DNA of 64,000 nt from Huaxiibacter chinensis (lineage in GTDB: Bacteria > Pseudomonadota > Gammaproteobacteria > Enterobacterales > Enterobacteriaceae): the NCBI RefSeq assembly GCF_022171985.1, contig NZ_JAJVHF010000003.1:535735-599734 (forward strand), read 5' to 3'. Positions 36,780 through 46,781 of the stretch are shown one piece after another. Numbering within the stretch: position 1 is the stretch's first letter; every line of letters starts with the position of its first letter. The position numbers were made by a program, and so were the translations under genes. The notes below the pieces were generated by a model. That model was not told the DNA's origin and did no database searches. It was given only the letters and a program-made list of their open reading frames with translations.

Positions 36780-38555
36780 ATGGCTATAAAAACCTTCACA
36801 AAACAGTGGGGCGCGGAGTTTCGCTCGCCCGATAGCGCCTGTTTTCGACTCTGGGCGTCGGGACAGGAAAACGTCACCCTGCGGCTAGCAGGGGTCGACC
36901 ATCCAATGGAAAAAGCAGGAGAGGGCTGGTTCGAGCTGACAGTCCAGCCCGTTTCACCAGGGATGGAATATCAATTCATTCTTGACGACAGGACGGTGGT
37001 GCCCGATCCAGGATCACGCGCGCAAAAAGAGGACGTCAATGGTCCCTCATTGCTTGTCGATCCTATGAACTACACCTGGCAGCATACCCGCTGGCAAGGT
37101 ATCGCCTGGGAAGAGACGATTGTCTATGAGATGCATATCGGCACCTTTACCGCGGAAGGGACATTCCTCGCAGCGATTGAAAAGCTCCCGTATCTGGCTG
37201 AACTGGGTATCACGCAGATTGAAGTCATGCCCGTCTCGCAGTTTGGCGGCTCGCGCGGGTGGGGATATGACGGCGTGCTCCTTTACGCGCCGCATTCCGC
37301 ATACGGCACGCCAGATGATTTTAAGGCGTTTATTGATGCTGCCCATGGCCTGGGGCTGGCCGTGGTGCTGGATATCGTACTCAATCATTTTGGTCCGGAG
37401 GGCAACTATCTGCCGTTGCTCTCGCCTGACTTTTTCCACCAGGAGCGGATGACGCCCTGGGGGAACGGCATCGCCTATGACATAGCGCCCGTGCGGGACT
37501 ATATCGTGGATGCGCCCCTGTTCTGGCTCAGCGAATACCGTCTGGACGGCCTGCGTTTCGACGCCATCGATCAGATAGAAGACACATCCGAACGGCACGT
37601 CCTGATTGAGATCGCCGGGCGAATTCGGAAGCAGATTCAGGATCGCGCCATCCATCTGACCACCGAAGACAGCCGCAACGTGGTGTTTCTCCATCCCCGG
37701 GCAGAAGACGGCACGGCACCGCTGTTTACCGCAGAGTGGAATGATGATTTTCACAATGCAGCGCACGTTTTTGCTACCGGCGAAACGCACGGCTACTACC
37801 AGGATTTTGCCCATGAACCTGAAAAGAAATTTGCCCGGGCGCTTGCTGAAGGTTTTGTCTATCAGGGAGAACGCTCCCTGCAAACAGGCCAACCGCGCGG
37901 CGTAAACTGTCAGAATCAGCCGCTCACGTTCTTTGTCGATTTTATTCAAAACCACGACCAGGTGGGGAACCGTGCGCAGGGTGAACGGCTCACCACGCTG
38001 GCGGGGACTGAGAAAACCCAGGTGCTTCTCGCTGCGCTGCTGCTGTCGCCGCATATTCCGTTGCTGTTTATGGGCGAAGAGTATGGCGAGACAAACCCTT
38101 TCCTGTTCTTTACCGACTTTCACGGCGAGCTGGCAAAGGCCGTGCGTGAGGGAAGAGCAAAAGAGTTTACCGGACACGCGGGCCACGATGACGCAGTCCC
38201 GGACCCTAACGATCGGCAAACCTTCCTGCGGTCAAAACTGGACTGGCGCAAAATCGCCACGGACAAGGGAAAACGGTGGTTACGCTTTACGCGTCATCTT
38301 ATCGAACTACGTCGACGTGCGATTATCCCGTTACTGTCCGGCAACCCTCACGCTGAGGGAAAGGTCGTGCAGGCGGCCGAGGACTCTGTTGCCGTCAGCT
38401 GGACGTTCGACAAGGGAACGCTTTCCGTTGCGCTCAATATCGGCGACAAACCGACAGAATTGCCTGAGCAGCCAGGAGAGACGCTCTTTAGCTGGCCGGA
38501 CGCGCAACCTCCGGCCATTGTGGTTCGCTTTGATCAACGAGAGGCCTCATCATGA
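36780..38555 (+). CDS. treZ: Malto-oligosyltrehalose trehalohydrolase TreZ
   Basis: Releases trehalose from malto-oligosyltrehalose in the cytoplasm. The 591-residue protein has an N-terminal E-set domain, then a GH13 barrel with DVVLNH-like VLDIVLNHFGPEGNY near 197, the nucleophile region DGLRFDAIDQI near 255, the acid HLTTEDSRNVV near 293 and FIQNHDQVGNR near 385. It overlaps treY by 4 bases (ATGA), a coupled pair that makes trehalose from glycogen-type glucans. Confidence 0.94.
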   Translation: MAIKTFTKQWGAEFRSPDSACFRLWASGQENVTLRLAGVDHPMEKAGEGWFELTVQPVSPGMEYQFILDDRTVVPDPGSRAQKEDVNGPSLLVDPMNYTWQHTRWQGIAWEETIVYEMHIGTFTAEGTFLAAIEKLPYLAELGITQIEVMPVSQFGGSRGWGYDGVLLYAPHSAYGTPDDFKAFIDAAHGLGLAVVLDIVLNHFGPEGNYLPLLSPDFFHQERMTPWGNGIAYDIAPVRDYIVDAPLFWLSEYRLDGLRFDAIDQIEDTSERHVLIEIAGRIRKQIQDRAIHLTTEDSRNVVFLHPRAEDGTAPLFTAEWNDDFHNAAHVFATGETHGYYQDFAHEPEKKFARALAEGFVYQGERSLQTGQPRGVNCQNQPLTFFVDFIQNHDQVGNRAQGERLTTLAGTEKTQVLLAALLLSPHIPLLFMGEEYGETNPFLFFTDFHGELAKAVREGRAKEFTGHAGHDDAVPDPNDRQTFLRSKLDWRKIATDKGKRWLRFTRHLIELRRRAIIPLLSGNPHAEGKVVQAAEDSVAVSWTFDKGTLSVALNIGDKPTELPEQPGETLFSWPDAQPPAIVVRFDQREASS

Positions 38556-41080
38556 TCCCATCGTCGACGTACCGTATTCAGTTTCGTCATGACATGACCT
38601 TCGATCGCGCGGTGGGCCTGGTGCCGTACCTGAAACAACTCGGAATTAGTCATCTTTATGCGTCGCCAGTATTCACCGCGACGACCGGTTCCACGCACGG
38701 GTATGACATCACCAATCCGAACGAAATTGACCCCGCCATTGGCGGTCGCGCGGGATTTGACCGCCTGGCGCAAACCCTGAAGGCTGAAGGCATGGGGTTG
38801 ATCCTGGATATTGTTCCCAATCACATGGCCACTTCGCTGGAAAATTTCGCCTGGCGGGATGTGATCGAAAAGGGGAAGAGCAGCCAGTACGCAGACTATT
38901 TTGACATTGACTGGTCCCGACCCATTACGCTGCCGTTTTTGGGCGATACGTTTGAGAACGCATTACGCGCGGGTGAGATTACACTTGCCCGCTCGCCGTT
39001 AACCGGTAAGCCGGCCATGGTGTATTACGAGAATTATTACCCGTTAACGCCGCCGAGCTGGGAAGGGCGCGAACAGCAGATTCTGGCGATGACGGATGAA
39101 GAGAGCATTACCGCCCTGCATAACGCGCAGCCGTGGCGACTGATGTCCTGGCGCGACGCGCCCCGCGCGCTATCATGGCGTCGGTTTTTTGAGATAACCG
39201 GCCTGGTGGGCGTGCGGGTTGAAGATCCTCGCGTCTTTGACGACACGCATAAACTGATTCTGGAGCTGGTGCATTCTGGCGCGGTTGACGGATTGCGTAT
39301 CGATCATGTTGATGGCCTTGCCGACCCGGAAGGTTATCTCAACAGATTGCGGCAGTTAACGGGGCCTGATTGTTACATCACGGTTGAGAAAATACTGGGT
39401 AAAGGCGAGCAGTTGCCGGAAAGCTGGCCGATCTCTGGCACAACGGGCTATGAATTTATCGCCTCGCTTGCTGAAGTGCTGGTCGATGATGAAAAGCTTA
39501 ACGCCTTGCGCCTGGCGCATGCTCAGGCGACAGGCCATGCGGGGGACGCTGATGCGGCACTGCGGGATGCGAAAGGATTAATGGTGGATCGCAATTTTGA
39601 GGGCGAATTCACTACCCTGGTGACGCTCGGATTGCAGATTGCTGAAGATAACGGGGAAAAGGCAGACCGCGAAACCTTCCTGCACGCGCTGCGGGAATTG
39701 CTGATTGCTTTTCCCGTCTATCGCACCTACGGCACGGCATCTGGCTTGCCGTCTCAGGACGTCCTGCTGCTGCAAAAGCTGGTGGCCCGCCTTTATGATC
39801 TGGAGAATCCGCCTGATGCCCGTTCCCTGGATCTTATTCTGCGCATCATGTCAGGCGCGGTGGCTGATGCTTCACAGGCGAGCGCATCACGGTTCCGAAC
39901 CCGATTCCAGCAGCTTACCGGCCCGCTGATGGCGAAATCCGTTGAGGATACGCTCTTTTTCCGCCGAAACATGGATCTTGCCCTTAACGAGGTGGGCGCG
40001 GATCCCGCGCCGCGCGCGTTTTCGCTTTCCCGTTTCCATCAGGAGATGCGCATCCGCTTGTCCCGCCAGCCCGATGCGCTGCTGGGCACCTCCACCCATG
40101 ACACCAAACGGGGAGAAGATGCCCGCGCCAGGTTGTATACATTGACGGAAGCGCCAGAGCTGTGGGTGGCGTCTCTGGAAAGATGGCGGCAGATGAACCA
40201 GACGCAGGTTCGTTTTCTGAATGACGGCACCGCACCTAACGCCGCGGATACCTGGATGCTTTATCAGGCCCTGGCGGGCGTGTGGCCAGCCACCTTAACG
40301 CCGGATGATGCCGAAGGGCTTGCGGAACTTGAAGAGCGCTTTGTCGGGTTTACCGAAAAGGCGTTGCGCGAAGCGAAGCTGCGAACCGACTGGATCGACA
40401 GCAATGAAGACTATGAAGCAGTTGTGCTGGATTACGCCCGGTATTTGCTTTCACCGGAAAACACGCTTTTCCTGCAGGATTTTCACACTGCACTCCAGCC
40501 GTTTATTCGAGCCGGGTTGATGAATAGCCTGACGCAGACCGTGATCAAACTGACGGCCCCTGGCGTGCCCGATATTTATCAGGGCAGTGAAGGGCTAAAC
40601 TTCAGCCTTGTCGATCCCGATAACCGGCGCGAGCCTGACTTTACCAAACTGGTCCACGACCTCGCGGGGGAAAATGTGGCCTGCTTTGAAGACGAAGCGT
40701 GCTGGCGTGATGGCAGGCTAAAGCAGTACGTCACGGTCACTCTTTTACGTCTGCGACGGGATAAGCCAGACTTGTTTCGCTATGGCGACTGGATCCCGCT
40801 TAAAGTGGAGGGGGACAGGGCAGAAAATGTCATTGCGTACGCCCGCGAGCGGGATAACGAAGCCCTCGTGGTCATTGTTCCGCGCCTGATGTTTGAGAGC
40901 GTCTCCCGGGAGGTTAACATTGCCGACGACGACCACTGGCGCAACACCGTCGTCACGCTACCGGAAACCTTATCGCACAGACCCTATCGCGATGCGTTCA
41001 GCAACGAGATCATGACGTCCGGTGAGAGCCTTGACCTGACAACGGCCGCAGGAAATATCCGTGTCCTGTTGACTGAGTAA
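38552..41080 (+). CDS. treY: Malto-oligosyltrehalose synthase TreY
   Basis: Isomerises the reducing end of maltodextrins to an alpha-1,1 bond, giving malto-oligosyltrehalose for TreZ. The 842-residue GH13 protein begins PSSTYRIQFRHDMTF, typical of TreY, and has LDIVPNHMA near 90, DGLRIDHVDGLADPEGY near 245 and TVEKILGKGEQLPE near 275. No treX or glgX debranching gene lies next to it in this window. Confidence 0.94.
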   Translation: MIPSSTYRIQFRHDMTFDRAVGLVPYLKQLGISHLYASPVFTATTGSTHGYDITNPNEIDPAIGGRAGFDRLAQTLKAEGMGLILDIVPNHMATSLENFAWRDVIEKGKSSQYADYFDIDWSRPITLPFLGDTFENALRAGEITLARSPLTGKPAMVYYENYYPLTPPSWEGREQQILAMTDEESITALHNAQPWRLMSWRDAPRALSWRRFFEITGLVGVRVEDPRVFDDTHKLILELVHSGAVDGLRIDHVDGLADPEGYLNRLRQLTGPDCYITVEKILGKGEQLPESWPISGTTGYEFIASLAEVLVDDEKLNALRLAHAQATGHAGDADAALRDAKGLMVDRNFEGEFTTLVTLGLQIAEDNGEKADRETFLHALRELLIAFPVYRTYGTASGLPSQDVLLLQKLVARLYDLENPPDARSLDLILRIMSGAVADASQASASRFRTRFQQLTGPLMAKSVEDTLFFRRNMDLALNEVGADPAPRAFSLSRFHQEMRIRLSRQPDALLGTSTHDTKRGEDARARLYTLTEAPELWVASLERWRQMNQTQVRFLNDGTAPNAADTWMLYQALAGVWPATLTPDDAEGLAELEERFVGFTEKALREAKLRTDWIDSNEDYEAVVLDYARYLLSPENTLFLQDFHTALQPFIRAGLMNSLTQTVIKLTAPGVPDIYQGSEGLNFSLVDPDNRREPDFTKLVHDLAGENVACFEDEACWRDGRLKQYVTVTLLRLRRDKPDLFRYGDWIPLKVEGDRAENVIAYARERDNEALVVIVPRLMFESVSREVNIADDDHWRNTVVTLPETLSHRPYRDAFSNEIMTSGESLDLTTAAGNIRVLLTE

Positions 41081-41173
41081 GGCGAGTGGTCAAAGACAAA
41101 ACCTTACACACCAGGTTGTTGAAGATTCACCGTTATCGTTTATCATCGGTGCGTCTTCTCATCTTAGGTCGTT

Positions 41174-41551
41174 ATGCGCAATCGTCAGCTTCTGGGTAAA
41201 GGGTTTTTGATCATCACGCTTCTGGCTATGGCACTTTGCCTGGTTCAGCGTGCAGCGTATCTACACCATTTTTTCCAGGTTGCTGAGACCTCCGCAACGA
41301 CATCCCTGATTCTGGACTCTACCGTTCAGGATCAGGCTAACGAAGATCTCGGGCCCTCGCCGTGTCAACTGAGCGGCCATTCGCTCCTCGGTGCCCAGCC
41401 CCTTTTCTTTGACGGGGCCTTACCCGCCGTTATTCTCTTCCTCGCGCTGCTGGCCTTGTTCACTGAACGGCGAACGCTGGTCTTCAGAGACGAACCTTAT
41501 CAGGCGCCGCCGCGCCGAATACACCTTATAAACTGCGTTTTTCGAGAATGA
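41174..41551 (+). CDS. Small membrane protein at the head of the scs operon (ScsA position)
   Basis: A 125-residue protein with an N-terminal hydrophobic segment (residues 8-25), a periplasmic stretch containing one cysteine (GPSPCQLSG near 63) and a second hydrophobic segment (ALPAVILFLALLALF near 80-95), then a basic tail. It stands just before scsB, as scsA does in Salmonella, but I cannot claim homology. Its position suggests a role in periplasmic copper or thiol stress. Confidence 0.55.
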   Translation: MRNRQLLGKGFLIITLLAMALCLVQRAAYLHHFFQVAETSATTSLILDSTVQDQANEDLGPSPCQLSGHSLLGAQPLFFDGALPAVILFLALLALFTERRTLVFRDEPYQAPPRRIHLINCVFRE

Positions 41552-41596
41552 GTTAATCGTTCTACACGGTTAATTTTCATATTCACGGAGAACACA

Positions 41597-43630
41597 ATGT
41601 TGACTATTTTCAGGGGCCTGGTCCTCCTGTTGCTGTCTGTCATGGGTATGGCCCATGCAGCAGATACAGGCTGGCTGGTTTCCCCGCAGAACGATCACGC
41701 GCGGGTCCGCTTTCAGGCAGAAAGAGACCACGATCGCATTAAAGGCCTGTTAACGGTCGAACTTCAGCAAGGCTGGAAAACGTACTGGCGATCGCCGGGT
41801 GAAGGGGGCGTTGCGCCGCAAATCACCTGGCAGGGTGAGACACAGTCAGAGTGGTTCTGGCCTGCGCCTTCCCGTTTCGATATTTCGGGCCTGACAACCC
41901 AGGGATATCACCATAAGGTGGTGATTCCGCTGGCGATCACGGCACGCCAGAATGAGGTGCTGGACGGAACGCTGACCCTTTCTACCTGCAGCAACGTCTG
42001 CTTACTGACCGACTATCAGCTGCATCTGGATTTTAACCAGCCGGTAGACGAAACGTTCCAGGCCCGTTTTGACGACGCCATGCGCCATATCCCGCCGAAG
42101 AAGGGCCTCTCTGACGATCTCGCCGCCCATCTGGAGGGCGATCGGTTAATTATTACCGGAACGCGTTCGCAAGGCTGGTCATCGCCGGGGGCGTACTTCG
42201 ATCCGCTTGAAGGCGATGTCCTGCCGGGTGAACCAACCTTCAGGATTGAGGGGCAACGTCTGACGATCTCCACGCCCGTAACGGACGAATGGGGAGACAA
42301 GCCTGCCACGCTTGCCGGTAAAACACTCTCATTTGTACTGACCGATGGCGACACGGCTCAGGAAACCGAACTCGTTCTGGATGCGGACAGGGCGTCGGCC
42401 CCTCCGGCGCCGGCTGTCAGTCTGGTGAAAATGCTGCTCTTTGCGTTCATGGGTGGGTTCATTCTTAATCTGATGCCCTGCGTGTTACCGGTGATGGGGA
42501 TGAAACTTAGCTCGGTGCTGCATGCGGGTTCCGACAAAGGCAAAATCCGCCTGCGTTTTCTGGCAACCAGCGCCGGTATTTTGACCTCGTTTGCGCTGCT
42601 GGCACTGATGCTGACGGGACTCAAACTCACCGGCGCCTCGCTGGGATGGGGGATTCAGTTTCAGAATCCCTGGTTTATCGGCCTGATGGTCGTTGTGACC
42701 TTTATCTTTGCGATGAACCTGTTTGGCGCATTTGAATTTTTACTGCCTTCCTCTGCCACGGGCAGGATGGCCACGGCGGGCGGCAGAGGCGTAGCGGGCA
42801 GTTTTTGTGAAGGCGTTTTCGCTACGCTGCTGGCAACGCCCTGTTCAGCACCGTTCCTTGGAACCGCGGTCGCCTTTGCTCTTGCAGCCTCTTTGCCGGA
42901 TTTATGGCTGATCTTCGGGACGTTAGGGCTGGGGATGAGTGCGCCCTGGCTGCTGGTCGCGCTCATACCCCGTATGGCGACGCTGTTGCCACGTCCGGGC
43001 CGGTGGATGAATACGCTCAAGATGGTGCTTGGGCTGATGATGTTAATTTCCAGTCTCTGGCTGGCGACCCTGCTGAACCTGCATTTAGGTGAACGGGCAG
43101 GAGGCCTGCTGAGCCTGGTCATTGTGATACTGGCTATCGCCGTTATTGTGGTTTCGCGTCCGTCTACGCGCCTTCTCTGGCCGGTCGTTATGTTGCTGGC
43201 AGCCTTTGGCGGTTACCAGGTAAACGATCTGCTCCGTCCACGCGCATCCCCATTAGCGCTGGAAGAAACAACAGCGCAGCGCATTCAGTGGCAGCCGCTG
43301 AGTGAGGAGGCCATTACCCTCGCGCTTGCCGACGGGAAGCGCGTATTCGTCGATATTACCGCCGACTGGTGCGTCACCTGTAAGGTGAATGAACTCCGGG
43401 TGTTGAGTCAGCCAGAGGTTGTGGCGGCACTCAGTGAGCCTGACGTCATTGCCCTGCGGGGCGACTGGAGCCAACCGTCTGACACCATTGCCGCCTTTTT
43501 GCAAAAGCGAAAGCGGTATGCCATTCCCTTTACGGAGGTGTATGGCCCCGGTTTAAGTGACGGTGTCACTTTATCGCCCCTGCTTGATCAAAAATCGGTG
43601 CTTACCGCCCTGAACAACGCGAAAGGTTAA
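41597..43630 (+). CDS. scsB: ScsB: DsbD-like membrane thiol reductant exporter
   Basis: Passes electrons from cytoplasmic thioredoxin to periplasmic partners. The 677-residue protein has a signal peptide (about 1-21), an N-terminal periplasmic domain with a cysteine pair (LSTCSNVCLLTDYQ near 135), a DsbD-type membrane core with PC motifs (NLMPCVLPVMGMK near 295 and ATPCSAPFLGTA near 415) and a C-terminal thioredoxin domain (ADWCVTCKVNELR near 595). The domain order is that of ScsB/DsbD. It ends directly at the start of the scsC-like gene. Confidence 0.9.
   Translation: MLTIFRGLVLLLLSVMGMAHAADTGWLVSPQNDHARVRFQAERDHDRIKGLLTVELQQGWKTYWRSPGEGGVAPQITWQGETQSEWFWPAPSRFDISGLTTQGYHHKVVIPLAITARQNEVLDGTLTLSTCSNVCLLTDYQLHLDFNQPVDETFQARFDDAMRHIPPKKGLSDDLAAHLEGDRLIITGTRSQGWSSPGAYFDPLEGDVLPGEPTFRIEGQRLTISTPVTDEWGDKPATLAGKTLSFVLTDGDTAQETELVLDADRASAPPAPAVSLVKMLLFAFMGGFILNLMPCVLPVMGMKLSSVLHAGSDKGKIRLRFLATSAGILTSFALLALMLTGLKLTGASLGWGIQFQNPWFIGLMVVVTFIFAMNLFGAFEFLLPSSATGRMATAGGRGVAGSFCEGVFATLLATPCSAPFLGTAVAFALAASLPDLWLIFGTLGLGMSAPWLLVALIPRMATLLPRPGRWMNTLKMVLGLMMLISSLWLATLLNLHLGERAGGLLSLVIVILAIAVIVVSRPSTRLLWPVVMLLAAFGGYQVNDLLRPRASPLALEETTAQRIQWQPLSEEAITLALADGKRVFVDITADWCVTCKVNELRVLSQPEVVAALSEPDVIALRGDWSQPSDTIAAFLQKRKRYAIPFTEVYGPGLSDGVTLSPLLDQKSVLTALNNAKG
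43557..43569. other. matS site (MatP binding, Ter macrodomain)
   Basis: GTGACGGTGTCAC fits GTGACRNYGTCAC at all positions. It is in the 3' end of scsB, 18.8 kb from the other matS in this window. Confidence 0.85.
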
Positions 43631-44359
43631 ATGACAATGAACAAGATATTCCTGACCCTGATTCTGTTTGTTACATCGCTTCAGGTTTTTGCCGCACCCG
43701 CACTCAGCCCGGAACAAGAGGCGCGAGTACAGGCGCTGGTAAAAGAGACGTTACTCGATCATCCTGAAATACTTGCCCAGGTGGCTGATAAGCTGGATCA
43801 GCAGAATGCGCAGGCAAGCCAGGACGAGATGAAAAAAGTGGTCAGCCAGAATCAAGATTTTCTGTATAACGATCCTGATTCACCGCGTATTGGGGCAAAA
43901 AACCCCAGGCTCACGCTGGTCGTATTCACCGATTACAACTGTCCGTACTGCAAAAAGTTTGACCCGTATCTGGAAAAAATAGTGCGCAAGTATCCGCAGG
44001 TTGCCGTCGTCTTCAAGTTCCTGCCTTACCGCGCTGAAAGCTCGGTGACCGCCGCCCGGGATGCACTCACCGTGTGGCGTTCCCGTCCGGACGATTTTTT
44101 GAAATTTAACGATATTTTGATGCTGAAAAAGGGTTATCACGACGACAACAGCATTCAGGAAGCGAAAAAGAAAGCTGGCGTGGTGGTCGATAAGCCCGAC
44201 GACATGAGCCTGGAGACGCTGAAGAAAAGCCTGGCGGTCGCGGAAAAACTGGGCATTCAGGGAACGCCTGCAACGCTCATCGGTGATGAGATGCTCGGCG
44301 GCTGGGTGCCTTACGATCGGTTTGAAACCATGGTAAAGGACGCGTTGAAAACGCAATAA
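43631..44359 (+). CDS. scsC: ScsC-like periplasmic thiol:disulphide protein
   Basis: A 242-residue DsbA-fold protein with a signal peptide (about 1-22, VFA|APALS), a helical, charged N-terminal extension (residues ~25-80) of the sort that trimerises Proteus ScsC, and the active site YNCPYCKKFD near 104 with the cis-proline loop QGTPATLIG near 215. It is probably kept reduced by ScsB and protects or isomerises copper-stressed proteins. Confidence 0.88.
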   Translation: MTMNKIFLTLILFVTSLQVFAAPALSPEQEARVQALVKETLLDHPEILAQVADKLDQQNAQASQDEMKKVVSQNQDFLYNDPDSPRIGAKNPRLTLVVFTDYNCPYCKKFDPYLEKIVRKYPQVAVVFKFLPYRAESSVTAARDALTVWRSRPDDFLKFNDILMLKKGYHDDNSIQEAKKKAGVVVDKPDDMSLETLKKSLAVAEKLGIQGTPATLIGDEMLGGWVPYDRFETMVKDALKTQ

Positions 44360-44404
44360 CCGGGCGCGGGGGCCGATGTGCCCCCCAGTAACAAGGTGAA
44401 ATCA

Positions 44405-45166
44405 ATGAAATCGATACTTCTCGCAAGCAGCGGGTTTATCTCCGCACTGGCCTTTGCCTCGGGCGATATTCCGCCTGTCGTTAAGCAGTTTGGCGAACAG
44501 CAAAATATAACGATTGTGAAGGAAATAGATGCCCCCGGCGGGATGAAAAGCTGGCTTGGGCAATATCAGGACATGGGGGTGACCCTGTTTTTGACGCCGG
44601 ATGGAAAACACGTCATCTCTGGTTATCTCTATGATGAAAAAGGGAAAAACATCAGCGAAGCGTATTTCCAGAAGGAGCTGTACATCCCTCTGGGACGTAA
44701 AATGTGGGAAACGCTGAATAATGCGCATCCGTTAAAAGAGGGCGCTGACAGCGCTAAACGAAAAGTCTTTGTGTTTGCCGATCCGTTCTGTCCCTACTGC
44801 AAAGCGTTCTGGGCAAAGGCGCAGCCGTGGGTGAAAGGCGGAAATGTGCAACTGAATACGCTGCTGGTGGCCTACCTGAATCCGAAAAGCGGCAGAAATG
44901 CCACGGCCATTCTGAATGCTGACGATCCGGTGGCAGCATGGACGGCGTATGAACTGTCGAACGGGAAGACATTGCCAAAATTTGAGGGGACAACGTCACG
45001 GGAGACTTTCGATTTGCTCCAGCATCACCAGACGTTAATGGATGAGTTAGGGGCAAACGCCACTCCCGCGATCTATTACATGAATGACAGGAACGAGCTA
45101 CAGCAGGTAATCGGAATGCCGGATGAAAAACAGCTCACCGACATGTTTGGCCCTAAACCTGAGTAA
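44405..45166 (+). CDS. dsbG: DsbG-like periplasmic disulphide isomerase/reductase
   Basis: A 253-residue protein much like remembered E. coli DsbG: signal peptide about 1-18, linker-dimerisation region with DAPGGMKSWLGQYQDMGVT near 45, active site FADPFCPYCKAFWAKA near 120-135 and the threonine-proline cis-loop NATPAIYYM near 220. DsbG protects single cysteines from sulphenylation and is fed by DsbD-type reducers. The ATG at 44405 has AAGGTG upstream. E. coli dsbG lies elsewhere (near ahpC), so its place in an scs operon is notable. Confidence 0.88.
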   Translation: MKSILLASSGFISALAFASGDIPPVVKQFGEQQNITIVKEIDAPGGMKSWLGQYQDMGVTLFLTPDGKHVISGYLYDEKGKNISEAYFQKELYIPLGRKMWETLNNAHPLKEGADSAKRKVFVFADPFCPYCKAFWAKAQPWVKGGNVQLNTLLVAYLNPKSGRNATAILNADDPVAAWTAYELSNGKTLPKFEGTTSRETFDLLQHHQTLMDELGANATPAIYYMNDRNELQQVIGMPDEKQLTDMFGPKPE

Positions 45167-45175
45167 TCTGCAAAA

Positions 45176-45192
45176 AGGGGGTTACGACCCCC
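45176..45192 (-). terminator. digH terminator overlapping its stop codon
   Basis: On the minus strand GGGGGT-CGTA-ACCCCC is followed by TTTTTG. The stem covers the digH TAA at 45182-45184. Confidence 0.75.
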
Positions 45193-46489
45193 AACGCGTT
45201 TTTAAATAGTTGACGGCGTCCTGCGCCTGCGGCTGATTAAGATAGTCCTCCCTGAACAGAATGGTGCCATCAATGTGCGGTACCGTTTCGTTCAAATCGA
45301 GCTGCTTTTTCAGCTCAGGCACGCCGCCACTGACCGTCCAGTCTGGCTCAATCCTGGAGGGCTCGCCCACCTTATACAGCGCCACCCCGATATAAAGTCG
45401 CGTGCCCGTCGGTTTCACCACATCCGCCCACCATTTGGCTAAAACATCATAGCGGGCCGCTTTTCGCGAGAACGGCCAGTAAACCTGTGGGGCGATATAG
45501 TCCAGCAGACCTTTCTGTACCCACAATCGCGTATCGGCGAAGGCCTCGTCATAGGCTGCCGCGCCGGATGTTTCGGAGCCTGCGGGATCGTGAGAGCGGT
45601 TGCGCCAGACGCCGGCGGGGCTTACGCCGAACTTCACGTTAGGGTTTAACTGTTTAACCGTTTTCGACACCTGTGAGATCAGCATTTCGGTGTTATGACG
45701 CCGCCAGTCGGCTTTAGAGGCAAAACCCGCCCCGTATTGCCTGAACGTCTGGTTATCGTTCAAGGTTGAGCCTGGCGTTTCGGTGTAGAAATAATCGTCG
45801 AACTGGACGCCGTCGACCGGATAATGTGCAACCACTTCCGCCACGATACTGGTTATCCAGTCTCTGACTTCCGGAATGCCCGGATCGAGAACAAAACGAT
45901 CGCTTGCGGAGCGGATCCAGTCGCGATGCAAGACAAAAACGCTGGCAGGATTAAGGGAGATCGTGCGGTTTAGCTCTGCCACGGTTGACGGCTTCGTATT
46001 GGTCGTGACCCGATAAGGATTGAACCAGGCATGGACCTTCATGCCGCGTTTGTGTGCTTCTTCGAGCATAAAGAGCAGCGGATCATAGCCAGGGTCGAGG
46101 CCAATTTGGCCGGTTAACGTATCAGACCAGGGTAAAATTTTTGAGGGCCACAGCGCCGTCCCGTCAGGCTTTACCTGGAAAAAGACGGTATTAATTCCCA
46201 GGCTTTTCAGTTTATCCAGCTTGTCGGTGAGCGCTTTTTGCTGCACGGCGTTGCGTGTGCGGGCGTTCGTGATACTGGCGGATGAAACGGGCGGCCAGTC
46301 CAGGCGGGACACCGTTGCCAGCCAGATCCCACGCATCGGCGGCTGATTGTTAGCATTTTTATCTGGAAGAGGGCGTTTAGCAACCGGCGGGAGCGGAGTG
46401 ACCAGTGATTTGGGGGGTGTGGAAGTACAACTGACCAGCAACATGGCGCAGGCAACCAGGGTTGTCAGGCGCGTAATTTGTCGTGTCAT
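45182..46489 (-). CDS. digH: DigH (YddW) glycoside hydrolase lipoprotein
   Basis: An outer-membrane lipoprotein of 435 residues that cuts denuded peptidoglycan glycan strands at division sites. The ATG at 46489 gives a lipoprotein signal ending LVSC|TST. The GH10-like domain has MRGIWLATVSRLDWPP near 55, YDPLLFMLEEAHKRGMKVHAWFNPYR near 140 and DGVQFDDYFYTE near 215. E. coli yddW also lies in the terminus region. It follows the VF530 gene by 4 bases. Confidence 0.93.
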   Translation of the reverse strand: MTRQITRLTTLVACAMLLVSCTSTPPKSLVTPLPPVAKRPLPDKNANNQPPMRGIWLATVSRLDWPPVSSASITNARTRNAVQQKALTDKLDKLKSLGINTVFFQVKPDGTALWPSKILPWSDTLTGQIGLDPGYDPLLFMLEEAHKRGMKVHAWFNPYRVTTNTKPSTVAELNRTISLNPASVFVLHRDWIRSASDRFVLDPGIPEVRDWITSIVAEVVAHYPVDGVQFDDYFYTETPGSTLNDNQTFRQYGAGFASKADWRRHNTEMLISQVSKTVKQLNPNVKFGVSPAGVWRNRSHDPAGSETSGAAAYDEAFADTRLWVQKGLLDYIAPQVYWPFSRKAARYDVLAKWWADVVKPTGTRLYIGVALYKVGEPSRIEPDWTVSGGVPELKKQLDLNETVPHIDGTILFREDYLNQPQAQDAVNYLKTRWGS

Positions 46490-46493
46490 CGTT

Positions 46494-46781
46494 TTAGCTC
46501 TTTTTAGTCTGACCCTGAGTCCACGGATTAAATGCCGGTTCGTCAGGTCCTGCATCATGCAGATCGTCCAGTGAATCCAGATAAAGCGCTTCGACCTCAG
46601 CGCGAGCCCACGGCGTACGGCGTAAAAATTTCAGGCTGGATTTTACGCTCGGATCTTTTTTAAAACAGTTGATGCTAATGAGTTGGCCCAGCTTATCCCA
46701 TCCATAATGTGCCACCAGGGCGTTAATTTGCATTTCAAGCGTAACGCCGTGCAAAGGATCGTTGGAAGTATGCGCCGTCAT
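46494..46781 (-). CDS. VF530-family DNA-binding protein
   Basis: A 95-residue protein with the VF530/DUF2132 pattern: [25 protein letters not shown] near residues 8-32, then [23 protein letters not shown]. The Vibrio founding member binds DNA in vitro and the role is unknown. It reads into digH with a 4-base gap. Confidence 0.88.
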   Translation of the reverse strand: MTAHTSNDPLHGVTLEMQINALVAHYGWDKLGQLISINCFKKDPSVKSSLKFLRRTPWARAEVEALYLDSLDDLHDAGPDEPAFNPWTQGQTKKS

